From contig CM063114.1 of the NCBI GenBank assembly GCA_031841125.1, forward strand, positions 7,936,001 through 8,000,000: a stretch of 64,000 nucleotides of DNA, given 5' to 3'. Under the pieces are notes generated by a model. It saw only the letters and a program-made list of their open reading frames with translations, did no database searches and was not told the DNA's origin. A program made the position numbers and the translations under genes. Position 1 is the first letter of the stretch. Every line of letters starts with the position of its first letter. Shown in pieces: positions 22,019-33,583 of this stretch. This DNA comes from Acanthococcus lagerstroemiae (taxonomy: Eukaryota; Arthropoda; Insecta; Hemiptera; Eriococcidae).

Positions 22019-25000
22019 CTAAAAAGTAACCTCCTTATCTTGCGTAAGGTTAATATTTTTTGGAATTTTTCGTGAAGTGAAAGCAATGTCCGTACTTTCG
22101 ACGCCGTTCTCCGGCGATCCGGGTATACTGCTGATGGTTGGTTTTTTCGAAAAATCCACTCGATTCTGCAGTTTTCGGTTCATCCTTCGGTCGTTTCTTC
22201 GGCGGGCAAAGATTTCCTCAAAATGGGCGTTCACATTCGACGAAGATTTGCTGTTCATAACGGCGGCGGCGGATTCCGCGGACATACGGCGATTGAAGTC
22301 TGCTGTCTCCTCGTCAGTGTTTTCTTCGTCTACTTCCTGCCGAGTTTCAATTTTACTACAGTCAATTAATGAAAAACTAGTTTAACTAAAACTGAAGGGT
22401 GATAACTGTTTAGTCCAAGTGGTAACGGATTATTCTAATACAGTTTGATTGAGTAGTTTTAAATAAAAATATGTGACCTGGAATCATGAAATGTACCTCT
22501 TGTGCGAAAACAGGGTTTCGAGATAAACGAGTGTAAAGATGGGATGGTAGTGGTGCGCACAGATGTGGTGGTGCATTTATGCGTTGCTATGACAACCGCG
22601 TTTTGAATTCTTGTTCGCTGCCATGAGGGGAACCAAGGGTAGCTAACGGGTTTCCGGGTAATCTGAGGGTACCTAAGGGTTGTAAATGGGTAACTGTCCC
22701 GCGGGTAACTAAATCGCGCCAGTTACTCAAGTAACTAAAAGGGAACCATGGGTAACTGACGGGTTTTTTGGTAATCTGAGGGTAATTGAGGGTTGCAAAT
22801 AGGTAACTTTTTCGCGGGTAACTAGGGTAACTGATTACACATCGGGACGACTAGAAGGGTTGCAGATCACCTCGGAACCCGTTTCTGTACAACATTATCT
22901 ACTCATCTCTAGAACTCAGGAAAAATGTTCGATAATCTCCGAGGAATTTCTTCCGGGAACTTCGGTAAAAATCTCCAATGATTTCCCAAAAAATTTCCAA
23001 GAAAATTTTTCGATAATTTTTGAAGTATTTCATAGGAAACACTAGGGGGAAATCTTCGATGATTTCTAAGGAAGTTCATCCGAAATTTTCGGGGGAAAAT
23101 TCCAATAATTTCCGAAGAATTTCTTCGGAAACTTGAGGGGAAATTTCCAATGTTGTCAAAAAAATTTCATCAAAATTATTCGAGAAAATTTTTGAATTAT
23201 CAAACCATCAGAATTCTCCCTCGAATATTTCCCATGAAATACTTCAAAAATTATCAAAAAATCTTCTTGGAGAATTTTGATGAAATTTTTTTTTTCCCCG
23301 AAATCATTGGAAATTTTTTCTAAAGATTTTCAATGAGATTCTTAGGAAATTATCGGAATTTTCCCGCAAAAATTCCGATAAAATTTCTTTAAAATTTTCA
23401 GAGATTTTTCCCCAGTATTTCCCTCGAAATACTTCGAAAATTATCGCTTGAAGAAATTTGATGAAATTTTTTTGGAAATCATTGGACATTTTGTCTAAAG
23501 ATTTCCAATGAGATTCTTGGGAAGTTATCGAAATTTTTTCCGAAAAATTCCGATGAAATTCCTTAAAAGTCATCAGAGATTTTCCCCGAGTATTTCCTAC
23601 GAAATACTTCAAAAATTATCAAAAAATCTTCCTAAAGAATTTTGATAAAATTTTTTTAGAAATCATTAGACATTTTTTAAAGAGATTTCCGATGAGATTC
23701 TTGGGAAAGTATTGGATTCTTTTTCCAACAATCCCGATGAAATTCCTTGAAATTTATCGGAGAGTTTTCCCGAAGTTTCCGAGGAAATTTTTCGGAAATT
23801 ATTGGAATTTTTTCCCAAAAATTTCGGATGAACTTCCAAAAAAATCATTGGAGATTTTTTCCGAATGTTTCCTGTGAAATACTTCAAAAATTACCGAAAA
23901 ATCTTCTTGAAGAATTTTGATGAAATTTTTCGGGAAATCATTGGCAACTTTTTCTAAAGATTCCCGACGAGATTCTTCGGAAATTATCGGATTTTTTCCA
24001 ACAATTCCCAATGAAATTCATTAAAAATCATCGGAGATTTTTCTCAAAGTTTCAGAAGAAATTCTTTGGAAATTATTGGAATTCTTTTCCTACAATTCGG
24101 ATGAAATTTCTTAAAAATCAGCAGAGATTTCTCCCGAAGTTTCAATGTTTTCGAAGAAATTCTTCGGAAATTATTAGAATACTTTCCCAAAAATTCTGGA
24201 TAAACTTCCTTAAAAATCATTAGTTTAGAAAAAATTTTCAATGCTTTCTCAAAAAACTTCATCAAAATTCTTCGATAAAATTTTTCGATGATTTTTCAGA
24301 AATTTAATCGGAACTGTTGGGAAAAAATTCCGATGATTAACAAAGAATCTCATCGGGGGAAAAAAGTCCGATAACTTCTGAAGAATTTCATCGGAAATCT
24401 TTCGAAAAAATGTTCAATGATTTCCAAAAAAAAAAATCATCAAAATTCTTCAGGAAGATTTTTCGATAACTTTTGTAGTATATCATGAGGAAAAAATGAA
24501 TTCACATTCTATTAAAATTACAGGAAATCAATGATTCTGGTCATATGAATTTATAAATTTTAACAAAAAAATTAATTCTTATATAATTATTTAAAAAAAT
24601 TAATTTTAATTTACTTGAAACAGATGATAATTTAATTTTACCATTTAATAATCAAATTCTAATTCCATATTCGGAGGAAAATTCCGACGGTTTAATAGTT
24701 CAAAAATTATCGGACAATTTTCTCGAATAATTTTGATGAAACTTCTTAAACATTGGAAATTTTTTAAAAAGATTTTCGATAAGATTCTTCGGAAATTATC
24801 GGAGTTTTTTTCAGAAATGTTCGATGAAATTCCTTGAAAATCGTGGAAGATTTTCCCCGAAATTTCCCGAGAAATTCTTCGGAAATTATTGGAATTTTTT
24901 CCCGAAAATTTCGGAAGAATTTCCTTAAAACTCATCGGAGATTTTTCCCTAGTGCTTCCTATGAAATACTTCAAAAATTATCAAAACATTTTCTTGCGGA

Positions 25001-27442
25001 TTTTTTACGAAATTTTTTGGGAAATCATTGGAAATTTTTTCTAAAGATTTCCGACGAGAATCTTTGGAAATTATCGGAATTTTTTCTAAAAATTTTCGAT
25101 TAAGTAAATTCTTTAAAAATCATCGGGGAGTTTTCCCGAAGTTCTCGGAAGAAATACTTTGGAGATTATCGATCATTTTTCCTGCAAATTTTCAATAAAA
25201 TTCGTCAAAAACCATCGAAGTTTTTCCCAGAAGCATCGCATTTTCTGTTGTCCGTCACAGCGCCACAGAGCACAGTAATGTTGCGTTTAAATCTGAATAG
25301 ACCGCCATCGTATGCCGTCTTATTCATATCACCATGCAACATGCCAGGTTTTCATATGTTGCGTCGAAAACTGAATAACTGTATACATACGTTTAAAAAT
25401 TTATTTATTTTAAAAAATTGGTAATAACAGAAACGAAAGATAGAAAAAATTGAAATCCTCAACGTCCTAACCGATTTGTATCGTTGTTTACTTTCATAGT
25501 ACCTCAATTTTTGAATTTTTCGAGTCAAAAATATCACATACATATTAGATTCTATCGTCTTCTTTTTTTTCGTAGGGTGACGGGAGTAGGGGGGGGAGAA
25601 AATTGTGACAAAACCAACAATTTTTTGATGTAAAAAGAAAATTGTGATAAAACCAACAATTTTCTGATGTAAACGGCTCTAAAAAAAAAAAACTTTCCCC
25701 TTTAACTTGTGTGGTGCAAACAACATATGTGCCTTATACATTTTTCAACACAACATATACTGGACCACCATTTTGATGGTCATGTTAATCCGAGCATCCT
25801 CAAACGCGCTCGCACCCGTTCGGGAACGGGTGATCAAAGATGTTCAGATTAGTTGGGAATCAAAATGGCGGCCCATTGTACCCGTGTGAAACTATAGCAC
25901 CTTACAAACAGCAATTCTGATACAGTTTTGATCCCTGACACGATTAACACGATCCAGGGGTTAGATAGTAGTCACTGGCGCATATGATAGCACAGTTTAA
26001 AAAAATTCCTTGGAAACACCGTGTAAGAACTTTGGGGTTTGGATTAGTACCTTCCCCTCCCCACACTATGGAAAAGAGTGTTCCAGAATGTATTTTATGG
26101 CATTAATTGCAACAATAAAATGACGGGATATGTAGTGACCACTAACCCCACCCCCTCCCGACTGAGACCTTCCTACGCTGGTGGCTGGAAAAGGAAATTC
26201 TCGAAGCTATTAATCCGTAGTCGTGGATATGAGTACTTTCATCATAGACGAGATGTCTGTCATCATGGACAAAAGTTGTCCCCCTCCCCAAATTTTGATG
26301 CTCCTGCCCTGTAAACGTGTTGAATGTTCTCTACCACGTACAAACTAAGTATTATGGAGGGGGGGAGTCCAACATGAAAAGAAATGCCACCGTAATATTC
26401 GCAGTTTCTGGAGAATGACCCTCATATAACATGACATCAGCGGGGGGGTTACTGGCTACTGCTATTATTTCCTACGTTCTGAACGGACACAAGAATCAAC
26501 AACACTTTGTTTTCAGGTCAAAAAAAAGATCGCCCTATCCGCCGAAAACATAAGGAAACTTTTTTCTTTACCCCACCTTATTACACAAATCTTGAGATTA
26601 TGATGGAAAAATTATACCAAAAAAAAAAATTAACAAAGTTATAACTCCTATATTTTACTCTAGCAAAGTGTAAACCTTAATACCTGTCCCTCTGGTCACC
26701 GACACGATACTCGAAAGGGTAGTTTCTAAGGCCAGGGGCACTTTGGCACGCAATGCGCATGTCATAAGCACAACCAAGTGAAAAAAACAACCTTGATACC
26801 TCTCTCTGCAGCCCCCCCCCCTGATTGACAATGAGACCATTGCGAGTGCATTTGTAAACATCACTCAGTAATCACACTAATGCTGAGTAGATCACTTCGC
26901 ACATACTATTTTAAAATGATGAGATGTTGAACACTCACAAAAAAATGTGAGTGCCCAAAAGTCTCAAAACGGTAATAGGTTGTGATATGTTTTGTGTGTG
27001 CTCTCCAAATTGTCAATCGGGCCATTTCACTGACAGGCATGGGTGGCAACTTCAGCGGCGCTCTCAGGCTCCGGTATCTGATGAGGGTTTTCGAGCAGCA
27101 CATGGAAAAATTAAAGGTGAACGGGAAGGGTCTGTATCACAAAACTCTAAGAAGCGATGAGGGGAGAGTCGAACCAAGTCGGGCACCACATAAGAGACAG
27201 GTCTTACTTTTTATTTTATTTTAAGCAGATCTAGAAATTGTCTAAAAGTCCTGGTTCAATCGAGGCTACTGTGCAAGAACACTAAAGCATATAGAAATAT
27301 CGCCGTTATTACTTGATGGTTTACTCACTTTTATTTCAGAAAACGTCACTGGTTGGGTTCGATAACGATTTTGAGATCCGCGTTTCCTCCGAGGTATTGC
27401 ATCCAGCCGCAGTCTGATCGGCTCCGGGTATACGGTGTCCAT
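22019..27442 (-). CDS. Probable two-exon gene, 143-aa protein of unrecognised family
   Basis: Exon 1 codes from ATG at 27442 to 27329 (38 codons, donor GTGAGT) and exon 2 from 22336 to the TAG at 22019 (105 codons plus stop). Phase 0 joins at the 5-kb intron. The ATG lies one base after a T-rich acceptor-like sequence, so a 5'UTR exon probably lies above 27443. The N-terminal part is basic (PRRKRGSQNRYRTQPVTF). The junction reads SEIK then EVDEENTDEETADF, an acidic stretch. The middle is Arg/Asn-rich (FARRRNDRRMNRKLQNRVDF), and the tail is polar. No signal peptide or membrane segment is visible. It looks like a small, mostly disordered intracellular protein. The exon 2 acceptor has a weak pyrimidine tract, and I cannot assign a function. 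Confidence 0.58.
22471..22626 (+). mobile_element. tgtgacctgg-family miniature element, left half
   Basis: It begins atgtgacctggaatcatgaa and follows the left half of the copy at 8121-8471 through gttgctatgacaaccgcgtt and gaattcttgttc, then stops. It lies just upstream (in plus coordinates) of the ggtaact repeats, within the intron of the minus-strand gene. Confidence 0.8.
22627..22850 (+). repeat. Two direct repeats of about 120 bp rich in gggtaact
   Basis: Unit 1 starts near 22628 (gggaaccaagggtagctaac) and unit 2 near 22741 (gggaaccatgggtaactgac). Both continue with gtaatctgagggta, gggttg.aaat and cgcgggtaact. The sub-motif gggtaact recurs many times. Confidence 0.8.
22900..25240. repeat. 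AT-rich array with direct and inverted copies
   Basis: The array is built of phrases such as ggaaattattggaatttttt and cgatgaaattccttaaaaatc. A longer marker, gaaatacttcaaaaattatc, appears at about 23237, 23428, 23608, 23877 and 24962, and its complement near 23005. So units of about 180-270 bp exist in both orientations. Many inner phrases are self-complementary (ttc..gaa). The six-frame translations here are repetitive and not genes. Confidence 0.85.
25598..25675 (+). repeat. 39-bp tandem duplication
   Basis: Two adjacent units at 25598-25636 and 25637-25675 share gaaaattgtga.aaaaccaac and a ttt.tgatgtaaa end, with only a few differences. Confidence 0.85.
25813..25832. repeat. GC-rich 20-bp palindrome
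   Basis: The sequence cacccgttcgggaacgggtg is self-complementary except at the centre. Looser inverted similarity continues outward (taatccgagcatc on the left, gatgttcagatta on the right), so it may be the centre of a decayed foldback element. Confidence 0.55.
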
Positions 27443-28690
27443 TCTTGAACAAAACCAAAACGAAAAATACTGTAAATACCGAATTTTACTGCAATTGCTG
27501 CGTTGTACGTTATCGGATAGCCTCAATATTTCAATTTAAATTTAAACTCGATTGACAGATGCGCCGAGAGCGTTGCAAACGCGGAACCGAAGAAATTTTG
27601 TCGGTTAATCTTTTAATCTGACCGCGTGTCATGTCGAATTCTTTCAATTTTCGCGAAAATTCGGCGCACAAAACGGTGACGGCGAAACGGCGAACATAAA
27701 AATGAAAAGCGAAATCGTGAAACTGTTATTTCGGAGCGGTGCCAATTTATTCGTTGCTAATTTAAGAATTCCACGCGATGCAGACAAACCGGCGATTTTT
27801 TTTTACTTTTCTTTCCAATACGGCCGGTGTGTAGTTTATTAACCTTACCCCAAATTTTGGCAATAATTCACGATTCATTTCATAATATCGTGTCGAGAAC
27901 ATGGTCGAGGAGTTCATTCTACGAATATGAGTAAGATTCTCTATTCTTTGTGCATTTCGTACACACGGTCGGTATCTGGAAAATGCGAAACCTCATTTTG
28001 GGAAAACCGAGAGAGAGCATAAACTGAAAATGTACTCAGTTGGAAATGATATTTTGTGCTCAATATTTGTGAACAAGGTATTATCGTCGATACTTGGTCA
28101 CTCGAGAGCACGAACTCCATTCTTGCATGTACAGGGTGTTTCTCATAATTCCTACTTTGTTTTTCGCCGTTGAGGGGATGATGGATTTCTGTTTCGGAGG
28201 GTAACATATCTGGCGTCGGTTTAGTCACTGATGCGACACTCGGAAGGGTTGGGGAGCAAATTTGGCTGTGTACATCGCCATATACGCTCCATCAATGGAG
28301 AACACATCTTTTGGGGCAAAAAATGTTTTCCTTATAAAGGGGGCTAGAACGTACCGCCAAATTCGAAATATTAAATTGAAAATAGCGAAACAAGATTCTT
28401 TTAGACAGTCTAAAAAAGAAAAATGTTTTAATTATCTTTTTAATCAATCAATAAATCAATTTTTTACTTGCAGTAAATCGGCAGTGAAAATTGTTGAGTT
28501 GGCAAGTTACAAATTTGTAGATAGGCCACTTTATGGGGGCAATTGCTGTAAGTAAAGCCGGCGCACAAAATTAGCTGAAGGAGAGTAAAAAGAAACAAAG
28601 CTGACACATCTTTTCCTTTAAATTTGTAGCAGCTGGAATTTTCTGACTTCTACGTTAATCCTAATGAACATCTTGCCACATTTAGTTGAC
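27443..28690. other. Upstream flank of the minus-strand gene
   Basis: Positions 27540-27780 are richer in CG dinucleotides (cgcggaaccg, ggcgaaacggcg) than the surroundings, which would suit the promoter and 5'UTR of the gene at 22019-27442. No TATA box or initiator was clearly seen. Open frames at 27941-28228 and 28262-28555 look unconvincing and are not called. Confidence 0.35.
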
Positions 28691-28696
28691 AATGTA

Positions 28697-29611
28697 GGGG
28701 AGACCGGGGCTAGTTGTCCGCGGGGTAAGTTGTCTCAACCTTTATAACTCCCGTGTAAAAGGTGCTTTTTCAAACCTAATGACGTCAGAGGACTCCGTAA
28801 TGTACCAACGCTTTAACCATATCTGGTAAACCCCGAGATCATGAAACCAATCTGATTTATTGCGGTTTGATTTTTTGATAAAAAATTTCGCAAAAAGTCA
28901 CGTTTTATAAACAAGAAGTTCGCTCTCATGAGTGTAATATTTTGTACTGGCAAAAATCAAATACTGTGAGATAAGTAGATTTTCTTCAGCTATCTTCGGG
29001 TGTATTTGAACCTAAAATTACATTGATCCTCTCCCCCCCCCAAAAAAAAATTGTACTTTCTTAACCCCCACCCCCTCAATCCGGGGCAAGTTATCCCGTT
29101 ACGAAAATTATCAATTAATGCGAATTTTTTTACATGTTTTTAGAAAATGGTACGAAAATACGTTCGTAAGACATTTCAGCACATTTTAGCACAAGACTTC
29201 CCCCATAATGTATGACAACTTACCCGCGGGTATGGGGCTAGTTGTCACAAAAAAAAGTAGCCGCGTTTAAAAATGTTTGGGGCCAGGACTGAGCACTAAG
29301 CCGAATTTTCTTCCGGACACCTCCATTGCCTATTTAGAAAAAGAGGTAAGCATTATCGTTTTCAAACTTCAGAAAATGAGAAAATTAATTGTTCGATAAA
29401 GATAGGGTGATTAGTGAATGTAAGTATGTGTCTTGCAGTCTGCTCGACCGTATGAAAGATTATTTTATACGCCATCTTGTAGCCAAGGGTTGTAGCTACA
29501 ATTTGAGCCTAATTAGATGTTTTTCGGTCCAATAGTTGTTTTTTTTTCCAGAATTTTGAAGTTTCTAAAAATGGTGACAATTAACCCCCCCCCCCCCCCC
29601 GGGGTCTTCCC
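28697..29611. mobile_element. TA-flanked TIR element with repeated GGGGYWAGTTGTC motif
   Basis: The left terminus ggggagaccggggctagttg and the right terminus, reverse complemented, gggaagaccccg, form short TIRs, each flanked by TA (28695-28696 and 29612-29613). The motif ggggctagttgtc or ggggtaagttgtc occurs several times in both orientations (28707, 28723, about 29081, about 29215, 29237). No coding sequence is visible. The TA flank suggests a Tc1/mariner-like mechanism, but the superfamily is not certain. Confidence 0.68.
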
Positions 29612-29613
29612 TA

Positions 29614-30332
29614 TGATGAAGACGAAGCACTTAGTCACGGAGGAAAGCCGATACAAACAGACGGCTTGAAAAATAAATCAAGAAGAATAAAGGGGAAAAA
29701 ACAGAAGCTACGTATTAGATAATATTTATAATACAGGGTGTCTCTTTTGCAAACATGTATCAATAATTTTGTACTATATGAAATTTATTTAACGAAAATC
29801 ATGTTCAACCACTTTCCATGATCTTTAATTTTTTTCTGTGTGGTTACCACAACTGTCATCTTGCACATCCTTACCATCGGTATGCGCTACAGTTCGGGGA
29901 ATATGGCCGAAATGTTACCAAAACCGAATTCAGTGACCTTTGGAACCAATTATTGGATACCCATATTAAACTTTACAAAATACTAGAACCTCCCTCCTCA
30001 TTGCATGGGCCTAAATTTCAAATATGGGGCAAATAGATTAAAGACGGAAGGTGAATAAGCCACCCCCCCCTCCATAAACGATATAACAGTGAAGTGGTAA
30101 AGTAGCTGAAGAAGATGATATTACAGTGATGTTAAAATATCGATATAATATTGAAAATATTAATATAAAATTCAAATATCGAAATAATATTGATCTTTTT
30201 GAATTCACTTGTGTGAAAAGGAACCTTAGTGGACACGGTCATGTTCTGCAGAAAGAAAAAAGAAACTTCACTGGTCCACTGTTATCACGCAGTCAAGTTG
30301 CTTTCTGTAGAGATCGTTACCAGTCGAAATTC
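29614..30332. other. Non-coding stretch
   Basis: No gene is visible. A phrase atacagggtgtctc at about 29731 resembles common transposon termini, but no partner end was found. Confidence 0.4.
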
Positions 30333-30549
30333 ATGTGACCTGGAATCATGAAATGTGCCTCTGGTGTCGAAAAATCATTTTTCACTTTCTTGACGATTCT
30401 TGTAGAAAAAATCACGTTATTTTGAATGATACAAATCGCAGCTTCCTATCTTCATTAGTTTTCCTACAAATTGCATTTAAAAATTACGTCAAGTTTAAAA
30501 ACATTCGTTTACATGGCGTCGTGTGAAACGGGCCTAGGGGAATGACAGA
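30333..30549 (-). mobile_element. tgtgacctgg-family miniature element, right half
   Basis: Read on the plus strand, it matches the reverse complement of the right half of the 8121-8471 copy: atgtgacctggaatcatgaa, then ttttcactttcttga, atcgcagct..ctatcttcatt and gcgtcgtgtgaaac, ending at gaatgacaga. Confidence 0.8.
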
Positions 30550-31479
30550 GAACAAAAATTTTTTTCTTTTTCCTCGAGGAAAGTAACAAGCTTCCCTTCA
30601 CTTCTTAATTTCAGTAGTTCATCTTATCGGAATCTGTGTGAGCGCCAAAATCCAAATAATGGCCTTCAAACGAGCCAAAAACTGACTCAACTTGAAAAAC
30701 TGAATAAACCCTAATCCAAATGTTTCATCAAAGCAAAATTTTGTAAACCAAACAAATGATCAAAGTTGGAAAATGAAGAAACTTGCTCCTTTCCTAGAAG
30801 CAAGAAAACCCTTCTCGGTCAGTCATTCTGAGAACGGTATGTTTTGAGTGGGAGGAGATACAAATTGGCCCTTCCGTCTGCCCAGTGAAAGGAATACCAG
30901 GAAAAAAGAGAAACATTTTATTTTTACATGAGAGAACAAATCGTCTCCCTGGTTTCTTGAACAGATATCGTTCCTTTCTTCTCGAAAGAAGGAAATAGTT
31001 TCTCTTCCCACAAAGGAAGGAACGAAATGTCTCTTCATTCGGAGAAGGCCAAATTTCTGAGAACAAAAATTCTCATTCCTGAGAGAAAATGGATATTTTT
31101 TTCAAAGAAGAGGAAGTTTCTCAAGGAAGTCGTCTTTCAAGTAAATTAAAGGACGAAAGAAAAATTAGTTTCGGCTTCCTCAAAGCTCACTCAGAAAAAG
31201 AATGGGCGATTTTTCTCTCATTGTAGAATCGATTCAAGTTCTTATTTTGGAATCAGAAAAGCCCCCCCCCCCCAAAAAAAAAAAACAAAAAAAACAAAAC
31301 ACGTCTCTCGTTTTTTAAAAAATTAAACAATTTATTTATAGCCTTTTGATCCAAAATAGAAAGAAACAGTTATTACCATTCAAAAAATGAAGAGGTTTTC
31401 TTCCTTTTTTCGTGGAACACTCTGCAAATTGCCCCTTTGGAAGAGGGTGAACAATGCATTTGGGGCGCTAATTTGAATC
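30550..31479. other. GAAA/TTTC-rich non-coding stretch
   Basis: About 30790-31200 is rich in gaaagaagg and tttctc phrases on both strands. A C-run and A-run lie at 31261-31290. No gene is seen. Confidence 0.4.
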
Positions 31480-31990
31480 GGATTGAATATCTGATTGGAT
31501 TTTAGCGATCCAATCGAGCTTGGACCAAAATCTGACAGCATTTTTGAAATCGGCGACCCATTTCCTATACCGACGATACCTGGTCCAACTTCTTCAGCAG
31601 TGTCGAAGTGGTCCATTTAAAGGGGTCTAATTTGAATTTTCAGGCCCGAAGTAGGGTCGGATCAAAAATCTGAAGCGATAATAAAAATTAGCGACTCACT
31701 AAACTGTTGTTTTGAGAACTTGTTTAATTTTTTATTTCAAGTTAGTTTTGCCCTTTTTGTCGAATTTGGGGCTCTGGAAGAGGTCAGATCGAGAATTTGA
31801 GGTGATATTCGAAATTAGCGACTCAAATAACTCCTATTTAGATACTGTGATCGATATTTTATTTAAGGTTAGTTTTGCCGATTTTTTCAAATTTGGGGGC
31901 CCCCAACGGGGCCAGATAAAAAATCGGATGCAATATTAGAAATCAGTACGACCCAAATAACTCAATTTCAATAGTTCACTCGATAGGTTT
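31480..31990 (+). repeat. About four diverged tandem units of ~130 bp
   Basis: The phrase cgactcaaataactc (or cgaccca, cgactcactaaac) recurs near 31552, 31690, 31817 and 31945. Between them lie aatttgggg, a ggtcagat or gatcaaaaatctga motif, and gttagttttgcc. Confidence 0.6.
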
Positions 31991-32617
31991 CCATTTAAGA
32001 TTTCAAAGTTGGTGGTACTTTCCAGCTACCCTTAGAGAAGAATTTTTGCCTCAATAAGAGCGCCTCTGCCATGGGGACAACAAATTTGAACTCAAGGTGA
32101 AAAATTAAAGGGAAATTAGTGGTTAACTCAATTTTTTTGAATTTCGAAAACTATGGAAACTTCTCCATACTACACGTCTTTTTTAACCAAAAAATTCTCC
32201 AGAAAGCTTTTGAATCAGAACCGGATACTAAATACTCAATTTTTCGGGATGAATTCATATGCGATTTCAAAATTGAGATAGAATAATTTTTTAATCAGTT
32301 ATCGCTACATTTTCATGTGTATCTTAGTAACGAAGCATAACCGCCAAATTTGGACAGCTGATTTGAAGTCAGCGGCCAAAATTGAATGTGAATACGATCT
32401 TGACTCAATTTTTTTATTTCTACATTTTTTTTAATTTCTCCAAACTAAGTATACATCATAGTGTTGTGTTTTTTTTTGGAAAGATTTTGTACTCAGTTTT
32501 GTGAGCAGATTCAGATTCGATTTCAAAATAAAGTTGGAGTCATTTTTTGACCAATTTTACAAGAATTACGCACAATTTTGTTATTTAATTTTAAAATTAT
32601 CAAATTTACTCATACTA

Positions 32618-33241
32618 GAGTGCCTCAAAGTAGGTAACTCTCTTTAACCGGCTATGTGAGCAACTCATCCGGACAACTTATTACAGGCGTGTTTGCGTTT
32701 GCCCTCGCTTACATCTAAAGGAGCAAACCACTATGGACCAAAATATATAGTTCGAATATTTCATGTACACATCCAACTACTCACCCATAAAATTTGTTGC
32801 AAAAGTGTGTATGTAATACTGACATACATAGATATACGAAAACATGATGTACAGCATTAATGCAAATTTTTTATCAGCTTTTCTAATTGTTGGACTGGTG
32901 GAATTAAATTTTCATACTTGAAGGCTAAAATCGGTGGGAGTGAGACCATGGAGTAGTGTTGAAGGGTATGAGGGAAGAAGTTTATCGCGAAATAATCGCT
33001 TTAGAAGAATATCCGAAATCAATTTCGGATCACCCATATTTTTCAGTAGTTGTCATAACTACCTATCTATTTTGTCTATTAGCAAGGCTGAGAAAAAGAA
33101 TGTCATTAATATTGTACATAACTGATTTCAGTCCGTATTTTTGCCCCTTCAAATGTAGGAGCATGTAAACATATCTACCACGTGTAAGGATGAGTTGCTT
33201 GCTTACCTGATTGAAAGAGGGTCATGTACTTTGAGACACCT
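32618..33241. mobile_element. TIR element of about 620 bp with TA flanks
   Basis: The left end gagtgcctcaaagtaggtaa and the right end, reverse complemented, aggtgtctcaaagtacatga, share a ctcaaagta core and continue with ctcttt-like sequence. TA precedes the left end (32616-32617) and follows the right end (33242-33243). A partial relative is at about 21050-21150. There is no coding sequence. Confidence 0.55.
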
Positions 33242-33415
33242 TATAAAGGAGCACAGCCCTATTGAGAGGGGAGGGCAAAAATGCTCATCAAGTTTCTCTA
33301 GGTACGTACACGTGTTAGCCAACTATATGCCACATATAAGAAAATGAGATGTCGACGCCCCGTGTTGTGTGCCAACTTGAATTACGCGCCTTGAACATTA
33401 AACAATAGTCACGAG

Positions 33416-33575
33416 CAGAGGCACAACAACCTTATACTAAGAGTGGGTGCTCAGAGCATATGCCTATTGATGGCAAAAAAAAGTTTCTTGTTCCGATCGT
33501 TATTCTGTGCTGGGGGTGCTCATCACAGTTGAGCGGTTGCTCTGGCATCCTTGGACCCCTATTGTTGCGCCCCTG
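33416..33575. mobile_element. 160-bp hAT-type miniature element
   Basis: The termini are cagaggcacaacaacc on the left and, reverse complemented, caggggcgcaacaatagg on the right. The 8-bp flanks gtcacgag (33408-33415) and atcacgag (33576-33583) match at 7 of 8 positions, as expected for a hAT target duplication. Confidence 0.75.
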
Positions 33576-33583
33576 ATCACGAG

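Noticed and set aside
26660..26740. Third SINE relic (actcgaaagggtag, aaggccaggggc)
   Set aside because: Only a short stretch resembles the SINE body; similarity is too weak to annotate.
27941..28555. Two open frames of 95-97 codons upstream of the minus-strand gene
   Set aside because: Low-quality composition, no splice continuity and no family motif; part lies next to transposon-terminus-like phrases (acagggtgtttctc).
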